Positions 21,403 to 27,066 of a DNA stretch of 27,066 nucleotides are shown here, one piece after another. The DNA comes from an uncultured Holdemanella sp. (GTDB lineage: Bacteria; Bacillota_I; Bacilli_A; Erysipelotrichales; Erysipelotrichaceae): assembly GCF_934772795.1 (NCBI RefSeq), contig NZ_CAKVMR010000029.1:1-27066 (forward strand), written 5' to 3'. The notes below the pieces were generated by a model. The model searched no databases and had not been told where the DNA came from. It worked only from the letters and a program-made list of their open reading frames with translations. Position numbers and translations under genes: made by a program. Positions within the stretch are counted from its first letter, which is position 1. Every line of letters begins with the position of its first letter.

Positions 21403-23595
21403 ATGTCAGTTCGAAAAAGTAATAGAGAACTGTTAAAAATGATTAGTCGAATGACATTAATTGGAACATTAGTAGTAGCTAATGTTCTTTTCACTATGGT
21501 GAGCCATAAACATTTATGGTCCCAAAAAAATGCATTGGACGAAAGAATTGCGTCAAGTATTGTTGAAAAAACAGTCACAGCCAAGCGTGGAACGATCTAT
21601 GATCGAAATCATACGGTGATTGCCCAACAAACACAGGCCTACACAGTCGTGGCTTATTTGGATAAGGGTGTTGTGGATGTCAATGGGAACCCGAATTATG
21701 TCAAAAATATTTCATCAACAGCTAAAAAACTAAAGAGTGTTTTGGGTGAGGATGTCAATGAGAAGGCGTTAGTCAAAATCATGAAGTCGGCTAAAAAGGC
21801 AGGCAAGTCGCAGACCGAACTTGGTTCGGGAACGAAGCGTATTAAAAAGTCGTTGATGAAAGAAATCAAAAAATTAAAGATTCCTGGTATTGGCTTTATT
21901 GATGCGGTATCTCGTTATTATCCGGCTACGCCATATTCTTCCAATCTAATTGGGTTTGCGGCATATGATGAAGATAAACAATCCATTGAAGGTAAGCTTG
22001 GTTTAGAGCTTTCTTTAAATGCGTTATTAAAGGGTAAAAATGGAAAAGAACAATATCAGCAGACGGTGGATGGTTCAAAACTTCCGGGTACGACAAAGGT
22101 GATTGAACAATCTAAGAATGGTAAAGATGTTGTGCTGACTTTGGATTCGGAATTGCAGTCAACGGTAGAAACACAATTACAGTCGACTATGGAAAATGAG
22201 AATGCCAAATCGGCATGGTGCATTGTGATGGAAGTGGAAACGGGTAAAGTCTTGGCTTGGGCTAGCTATCCTACCTTTGATCAAAATGAACATAAGGAAA
22301 TTCCAAGCTATCAAGATGCGATTAGTACAAGTACGTATGAGCCAGGTTCGGTAATGAAGCCATTTACGTATGCGACAGCTATTGATACCAATGTGTATCC
22401 ATATAATAAGACGTATGTGTCCTATCAATTTTGGTATGATTATGATGCAAGTACAGGTAAGATCACGCGTTTGCCGATTGGAACCAATTCGCCATATCCA
22501 TATATTGCGGATGCGTTGGATGAAAACTTTGGTGAGATTACATTTGATCAAGGTTTAGCTTTTTCAAGTAACGTTGCCATTTGTGAGTTATTGGCGAACT
22601 ATATTAATTATTCACAATACAGTAAGTATTTGGATGCGTTTGGCTTCTTTCAAAAAGTGAATACACCTTATGTCGATCAGTCTTTGGGAGTTAAAAATAT
22701 TGGTCTTCCTACCGATTATTTATCAACAGGATTTGGTCAGGCTAGTTCCATTACGGTGTTGCAGTTGTGCCAAGCCTATACAGCTATTTTTAATGATGGT
22801 ACGATGGTCCGTCCGTATGTGATTGATTCGATTGTGGATAGTGATACGGGTAAGGTTGAAAAGAAGTATAAGAAAAAGGCCGTGGGTACACCAATTTCTA
22901 GTACAACCGCAAAAGAAGTGCAGGAATTGATGTCGCATGTTACGGATGATGGGGCGAGTGGTGCGCGTTTTAAAGTGGATGGTGTAGATCTTTTGATGAA
23001 GACAGGTACAGGTCAGATCTATAATACGGGTTTAGGTAAGTATGATCCGGATTATCATACTTCAAGTATTATGGCGGCAGCACCAGCTAATGATCCGAAA
23101 ATCATGGTGTATTATGGTTTGGTTTCGCCAAATATTACTTCGTATTCGGCAGAACCATTTAAAAAGATCGTGCGAGATACGTTGCAGACTTGTGGTATTT
23201 CAACGACACCTGCAAATGATACACAAGAGTCGTATGAGGCTTGGGAAAGTTATGATATGCCTAGTTTAGTGAATCATACGATTGATTATGCGCATGAGAA
23301 GATGAAAGATAAAAAGGTGCATTTAGAAGTGATTGGGGATGGTTCAAGTGTGATTGAACAATATCCGGATGCATCGGTAACAATTAATTCGAATGATCGT
23401 GTCTTTGTGTTGACGAATGGAAATAAGATTACGATGCCAAATATGTCGGGTTGGACAAGGAAGGACTTAACGGTTTTCTGGCAGCTTACGGGTATTAGTA
23501 TTAAGACGAGTGGTTATGGTAAGGTAACAAGTCAAAATGTAGAAGAAGGAACAACAATTTCTACGGACACAAAAATTGAGGTGAATTTAGAATAA
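21403..23595 (+). CDS. Septal penicillin-binding protein (class B PBP, PBP2X/FtsI-like) with PASTA repeats
   Basis: Peptidoglycan transpeptidase of the division septum. The 730-aa protein has an N-terminal anchor helix (~14-31), a dimerisation/pedestal domain beginning VTAKRGTIYDRN, and a transpeptidase domain with Ser316-x-x-Lys319 (GSVMKPF), the Ser388-Ser389-Asn390 motif and Lys533-Thr534-Gly535. Two C-terminal PASTA-like repeats span about 620-730 (MPSLVNHTIDYAHEKM and MPNMSGWTRKDL). GGAGTGGTG precedes ATG 21403. It is the last gene of the cluster, followed by a terminator. PASTA repeats in the septal PBP are typical of Bacillota. Confidence 0.94.
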   Translation: MSVRKSNRELLKMISRMTLIGTLVVANVLFTMVSHKHLWSQKNALDERIASSIVEKTVTAKRGTIYDRNHTVIAQQTQAYTVVAYLDKGVVDVNGNPNYVKNISSTAKKLKSVLGEDVNEKALVKIMKSAKKAGKSQTELGSGTKRIKKSLMKEIKKLKIPGIGFIDAVSRYYPATPYSSNLIGFAAYDEDKQSIEGKLGLELSLNALLKGKNGKEQYQQTVDGSKLPGTTKVIEQSKNGKDVVLTLDSELQSTVETQLQSTMENENAKSAWCIVMEVETGKVLAWASYPTFDQNEHKEIPSYQDAISTSTYEPGSVMKPFTYATAIDTNVYPYNKTYVSYQFWYDYDASTGKITRLPIGTNSPYPYIADALDENFGEITFDQGLAFSSNVAICELLANYINYSQYSKYLDAFGFFQKVNTPYVDQSLGVKNIGLPTDYLSTGFGQASSITVLQLCQAYTAIFNDGTMVRPYVIDSIVDSDTGKVEKKYKKKAVGTPISSTTAKEVQELMSHVTDDGASGARFKVDGVDLLMKTGTGQIYNTGLGKYDPDYHTSSIMAAAPANDPKIMVYYGLVSPNITSYSAEPFKKIVRDTLQTCGISTTPANDTQESYEAWESYDMPSLVNHTIDYAHEKMKDKKVHLEVIGDGSSVIEQYPDASVTINSNDRVFVLTNGNKITMPNMSGWTRKDLTVFWQLTGISIKTSGYGKVTSQNVEEGTTISTDTKIEVNLE

Positions 23596-23613
23596 GAGCT
23601 TCGGCTCTTTTTC
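23594..23613 (+). terminator. Terminator of the division gene cluster
   Basis: AAGAGC-TTCG-GCTCTT with a UUCG loop, then TTTC and more T. It starts on the last bases of the PBP stop codon. Confidence 0.92.
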
Positions 23614-23653
23614 TTTTTCTGGTATGTAAAAAATGGTGAATTTGGTTTTCAAG

Positions 23654-23683
23654 TTGACAAATGTCATTTGGGTTGGGTAAAAT
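23654..23683 (+). promoter_or_regulatory. Promoter of the amino acid permease gene
   Basis: A perfect TTGACA (23654-23659), an 18-base spacer and TAAAAT (23678-23683). Confidence 0.75.
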
Positions 23684-23713
23684 TAAAAGTGAGTGAAAGA
23701 GGAGAGAGTAAAA

Positions 23714-25132
23714 ATGAATGATTCACAAAAAATGAAGTGGTACACACTTGCGTTTATGTGCTTTTCAACTCTATGGGGTTTTGGAAACGTATTAAACGGA
23801 TTTATGTACTTCAACGGAATTCAAGTTATCTTTTCTTGGATTTTGATGTTTGCGTTGTACTTCGTTCCTTATGCATTAATGGTAGGTGAACTTGGTTCAG
23901 CATTCAAAAATTCAGGTGGAGGTGTAAGTTCTTGGATTCACGAAACAACAGGTCCTAAGGCAGCATACTATGCTGGTTGGACGTATTGGGCATGTCACAT
24001 TACGTACATTGCTTCTAAGGGTTCTGGTGGTTTGAAAGCATTAAGCTGGATGATTTTCCAAAACTCAGAAACTTATGCATCTTTTAACACAAAAGCTGTA
24101 CAGTTTGCGACTTTAGCTGTTTTATTACTATTTAGTTATGTCGCAAGTCGTGGTTTAAACCCATTGAAGAAAATGGCTACAATTGCTGGTTCTAGTATGT
24201 TCGTTATGAGTATTCTTTATATCGTAATGATGTTTGCGGCTCCAGCTATCAATCCAAATGGTGGATATTTAGCTATGGATTTCAGTTTCAAAAACTTGAT
24301 TCCAACTTTTGACTGGAAATATTTCAGTTCATTGTCAATCTTAGTATTTGCGGTTGGTGGATGTGAAAAGATTTCACCTTATGTAAATAAAGTTGAAGAT
24401 CCTAGTAGAGGATTTCCTAAGAGTATGATTTTCGCAGCTATCATGGTTATCATCTGTGCTATCTTTGGTACAATTGCGATGGGTATGATGTTTGATCCAG
24501 CTGTAATCGATGCAAACTTTGACTCATACAATGCGAATGGTTCGTATTGGGCATTCCAAAAATTAGGTGAATACTATGGTATGGGTAACGTATTGATGAT
24601 CGTTTATGCAGCTTGTAACTGTATTGGACAATTCTCTACATTAGTTATTAGTATTGATGCTCCTTTGCGAATGTTATTAGACAACGAAGATGCTCGTCAA
24701 TATATTCCAACTAAGTTATTGCACAAGAATGATGCAGGTGCATATTCAAATGGTATTATCATGGTTGATATTCTTGCGGGTGCAATCATCTTGGCTCAGG
24801 CTTTAGTTCCAAATGCAGATACAGTACTTCGTCAGTTGACTCAGTTAAACTCCGTAACAATGCCAATGCGTTACTTGTGGGTATTCTTCGCTTATGTTAT
24901 GTTGCGTAAGAAAACAGATCTTTTCCACCGTGACTATAAATTTGTGAACAACAACACAGTTGCGATCGTATTTGGTGCTTGGTGCTTTGTGTTAACGGCT
25001 GCTTGCTGCTTACTTGGTATGTATAAAGCAGGGGATATGTATACTACATTCTTAAATATTATCACTCCAGTTGTATTAACAGCTTTAGGATTGATTTTAC
25101 CAGCAATCAAGAAAAAAGAGGCAAAAAATTAA
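23714..25132 (+). CDS. APC superfamily amino acid permease
   Basis: A 472-aa membrane transporter with about 12 helices. The N-terminal region shows the APC fold start (TLWGFGNVLNGFMYFNG) and the loop GGGVSSWIHETTGPKAAYYAGW; EDPSRGFPKSM between later helices is also typical. The fold resembles the glutamate/GABA-antiporter and YfnA-like groups, but I cannot name the substrate. The frame can be read from a GTG at 23693, but ATG 23714 follows AGGAGAGAG at the right distance and is chosen. It has its own promoter and a terminator overlapping the stop. A neighbouring aminopeptidase might supply or use amino acids, but it has a separate leader. Confidence 0.88.
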   Translation: MNDSQKMKWYTLAFMCFSTLWGFGNVLNGFMYFNGIQVIFSWILMFALYFVPYALMVGELGSAFKNSGGGVSSWIHETTGPKAAYYAGWTYWACHITYIASKGSGGLKALSWMIFQNSETYASFNTKAVQFATLAVLLLFSYVASRGLNPLKKMATIAGSSMFVMSILYIVMMFAAPAINPNGGYLAMDFSFKNLIPTFDWKYFSSLSILVFAVGGCEKISPYVNKVEDPSRGFPKSMIFAAIMVIICAIFGTIAMGMMFDPAVIDANFDSYNANGSYWAFQKLGEYYGMGNVLMIVYAACNCIGQFSTLVISIDAPLRMLLDNEDARQYIPTKLLHKNDAGAYSNGIIMVDILAGAIILAQALVPNADTVLRQLTQLNSVTMPMRYLWVFFAYVMLRKKTDLFHRDYKFVNNNTVAIVFGAWCFVLTAACCLLGMYKAGDMYTTFLNIITPVVLTALGLILPAIKKKEAKN

Positions 25133-25147
25133 TTTTGCCTTTTCTTC
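25119..25147 (+). terminator. Terminator of the amino acid permease gene
   Basis: AGGCAAAA (25119-25126) pairs with TTTTGCCT (25133-25140), then TTTCTTCTT. The TAA stop (25130-25132) lies in the loop. Confidence 0.85.
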
Positions 25148-25185
25148 TTATTTGTGGATAATTATAGTCGAGGAGATGTTTAATC

Positions 25186-26508
25186 ATGAATACAATAGAA
25201 ATTTCAAATGAATTAATTCAATTTATTGAATCAAGTCCTAGTATGTTTCATTCTATTAAAACGATTCGTACATATTTAGAAGAGGCTGGATTCACGTATC
25301 TTCCTGAGTCTAGTGCTTGGGATGTTAAAGCGGGTGGAAAATATTATACAATTCGTAACCACTCAAGTTTAATTGCGTTTAAGGTGGGGAATGATTTGGA
25401 TTCTTATCATTTCCAAATGTGTGCAAGTCACTCGGATTCACCTACATACAAAGTTAAAAATGTGCCTGAGCTTGCGGGTCCAAATGAATATTTGCGTTTA
25501 GACGTGGAAGCATATGGTGGTATGATCGACAACACTTGGTTTGATCGTCCATTAACGGTCGCGGGTCGTGTGCTTGTTCGTAATGGTTCTAAGATTGAAT
25601 CTAAATTATTATATATCGACAAAGATATTTTAATGATCCCAAATGTGGCTATCCACTTCAATCGTGAAGTCAACAATGGTTATAAATATAATCGTCAGAT
25701 TGATTTGTGTCCAATGTTCTCTTGTGGAGCTCTTAAAAAGGGTGCTTTTGACAAGATGGTTGCGGATGAATTGGGCGTTAAGGCTGAGGATATCTTAGGT
25801 AAAGACTTATTCTTAGTGAATCGTCAAAAAGGTTTAGTTTGGGGATTGGAAAATGAATTTGTTTCAAGTCCTAAATTGGATGATTTACAATGTGCATTCG
25901 TTTCACTAAAGGCATTTATTGAGGCTGAAAATGAAAAGAGTGTCAATGTATATTGCTGCTTCGACAATGAAGAAGTGGGTTCAAACACAAAACAGGGAGC
26001 AATGTCTACTTTCTTGAAAGATGTATTACATCGTATCAATAGTGGTTTAGGTAAAACAGAGGATGAATATTATCAGGCTATCGCGAAAACTTTCTTAGTA
26101 AGTTGTGATAATGCGCATGCTCTACATCCAAATCATGCAGAAAAGACGGATGCCGTAAACTTTGTCACTATGAATGGTGGTATTGTGATTAAGGAAAGTG
26201 CAAACCAGAAATATACGACAGATGCATTTAGTCGCGCTTTATTTACAGGTGTATGTCAGAATGTGAATGTTCCTGTACAAAGTTTTGCGAATCGTAGTGA
26301 TGTAGTGGGTGGTTCTACTTTGGGTAACTTATCAAATACACAGGTGAGTGTGCATGCGGTAGACTTTGGTTTGGCTCAGCTTGCGATGCATTCTAGTTTT
26401 GAAACTGCAGGTGTTAAGGATACTGAATATGCGATTATCGCATTGAAGGAATTCTATGAAACAAATGTGCAGATTGAAGAAGCTGAATCTGTATGTCTAG
26501 AGAAGTAA
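25186..26508 (+). CDS. M18 family aminopeptidase (aspartyl aminopeptidase-like)
   Basis: Cytosolic two-zinc aminopeptidase forming large complexes in known members. At 440 aa it has normal length. Metal and catalytic segments: CASHSDSPTYKVK with His82 and Asp84, MIDNTWFDRPLTVAGRV, CFDNEEVGSNTKQGA, SCDNAHALHPNH, and the C-terminal VHAVDFGLAQLAMHSSFET. GAGGAG lies 11 nt before ATG 25186, in a short leader with a -10-like TATAGT at 25163-25168. Its 3' end overlaps the next gene by 16 bp. Preference for acidic residues is known for the family but not provable here. Confidence 0.94.
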   Translation: MNTIEISNELIQFIESSPSMFHSIKTIRTYLEEAGFTYLPESSAWDVKAGGKYYTIRNHSSLIAFKVGNDLDSYHFQMCASHSDSPTYKVKNVPELAGPNEYLRLDVEAYGGMIDNTWFDRPLTVAGRVLVRNGSKIESKLLYIDKDILMIPNVAIHFNREVNNGYKYNRQIDLCPMFSCGALKKGAFDKMVADELGVKAEDILGKDLFLVNRQKGLVWGLENEFVSSPKLDDLQCAFVSLKAFIEAENEKSVNVYCCFDNEEVGSNTKQGAMSTFLKDVLHRINSGLGKTEDEYYQAIAKTFLVSCDNAHALHPNHAEKTDAVNFVTMNGGIVIKESANQKYTTDAFSRALFTGVCQNVNVPVQSFANRSDVVGGSTLGNLSNTQVSVHAVDFGLAQLAMHSSFETAGVKDTEYAIIALKEFYETNVQIEEAESVCLEK

Positions 26509-27038
26509 TCATTCAAAGAATAGAGAAGTCGGATTTGATTGATGCGAAAAAGGAATTGATGATCGATCTTGTGAATTCAAAAAAAGAAGATGGTTTTGAT
26601 AAGAAAGTAGATCGTTTGTATCGTCAGTTTTCTAAGAGTTCTACGTTTAAAAAACATGCCGAAAAAATGGTGGTTCGGGATGATGAAAAGCTAAAGATTT
26701 GTAACATGATGCTTGTGATGAGTGTGACATTGACTTTGTTCTTTTTAAAGGCCGTCTTGTTTTCAAGTTATGTTGTGAACTTTAGTGTGGATGCTATTGT
26801 CGGATGTGCAGCACTTGTATTTTCATTGGTCAATGTGCGTACGAAGTATCGAACACTTCAGCGTTATGATTTGGTTCGTGACTTTGTCTATTTGGATGTT
26901 TTATCTTTGATTTTATGTATATTATTTAAGATGTTCTTTCCTGTGCAGGTGGATTTTTCATTGATTATTTTATTGGTGGATTATTATTTGTGTAAGAAAA
27001 GATTTAGGGAAAAGGCATTTCAAAAATTGGAAGGGTAG
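26493..27038 (+). CDS. Four-helix membrane protein, unknown function
   Basis: A 181-aa protein I do not recognise. The first ~68 residues are charged and helical (SREVIIQRIEKSDLIDAKKE, then VDRLYRQFSKSSTFKKHAEK) and probably cytosolic. About four hydrophobic segments follow near 69-90, 98-115, 130-147 and 148-165, and the tail is basic (CKKRFREKAFQKLEG). The ATG lies inside the end of the M18 aminopeptidase gene (16-bp overlap) with a poor ribosome binding site (GAAGAAGC), so translation is likely coupled. A terminator overlaps the stop. The pairing suggests a functional link, not established. Confidence 0.75.
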   Translation: MSREVIIQRIEKSDLIDAKKELMIDLVNSKKEDGFDKKVDRLYRQFSKSSTFKKHAEKMVVRDDEKLKICNMMLVMSVTLTLFFLKAVLFSSYVVNFSVDAIVGCAALVFSLVNVRTKYRTLQRYDLVRDFVYLDVLSLILCILFKMFFPVQVDFSLIILLVDYYLCKKRFREKAFQKLEG

Positions 27039-27058
27039 GCTTATGCCGGCCCTTTTTT
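27031..27058 (+). terminator. Terminator after the M18 aminopeptidase/membrane protein pair
   Basis: AAGGGTAGGC-TTAT-GCCGGCCCTT with one mismatch and one G-U pair, then TTTT. The stop codon (27036-27038) lies in the left arm. Confidence 0.8.
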
Positions 27059-27066
27059 CAATGTTG

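Noticed and set aside
22177..22551. 124-aa antisense open frame in the PBP gene
   Set aside because: The translation is Ile/Arg/Trp-rich nonsense opposite the transpeptidase motifs.

Overview
The window looks like chromosomal DNA of a low-GC, Gram-positive, fermentative anaerobe of the Bacillota. I infer an Erysipelotrichia-type gut or oral bacterium from the AT-rich codon use, the class III (oxygen-sensitive) ribonucleotide reductase, the cytosolic type I pullulanase, the lactate permease and a short division cluster. No marker here fixes the genus.

Layout. 1-70 is the 3' end of a 5S rRNA, closing an rRNA operon, followed by a cardiolipin synthase (137-1672). Fumarase (minus, to 1691) and pullulanase (plus, from 3166) diverge from back-to-back promoters. 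guaB (5320-6831) has its own promoter in the 3' end of the pullulanase gene and ends at a hairpin terminator. A tight four-gene block follows: a MarR-radical SAM fusion (NrdG-like activase) overlapping nrdD by 4 bp, then proC and an M17 leucyl aminopeptidase. ilvE, a small membrane protein and a membrane-bound ferredoxin-like protein come next.

14334-16478 is best read as an inserted island. It is bounded by two copies of a 19-bp direct repeat and carries a two-gene toxin-antitoxin or abortive-infection module: a winged-helix protein and an AbiEii-like nucleotidyltransferase. Its promoter is covered by a concentric double palindrome. Removing the island restores two convergent genes (ferredoxin-like and DUF1836) whose stop codons sit symmetrically in the two arms of one bidirectional terminator.

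Beyond the island, a DUF1836 regulator diverges from a DegV fatty-acid-binding protein across a 21-bp inverted repeat. A lactate permease (minus) follows, then a short dcw cluster (mraZ, rsmH, ftsL-like, PASTA-containing PBP) that stops at a terminator without mraY or murD. The window ends with an APC amino acid permease, an M18 aminopeptidase and an overlapping unknown membrane protein.

Most notable: (1) the MarR-NrdG fusion at the head of the nrdD operon, a single protein that could both activate the reductase and control its transcription; (2) the repeat-bounded island with its nested operator; (3) an IMP dehydrogenase resembling the divergent Tritrichomonas foetus enzyme, with catalytic residues at the same numbers; (4) three genes with a -10 hexamer exactly 6 nt before ATG and no ribosome binding site, suggesting leaderless mRNAs; (5) four 10-nt repeats before mraZ that look like a MraZ box. 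No CRISPR array, tRNA or insertion-sequence transposase was seen, and no gene-free stretch exceeds 300 bases.
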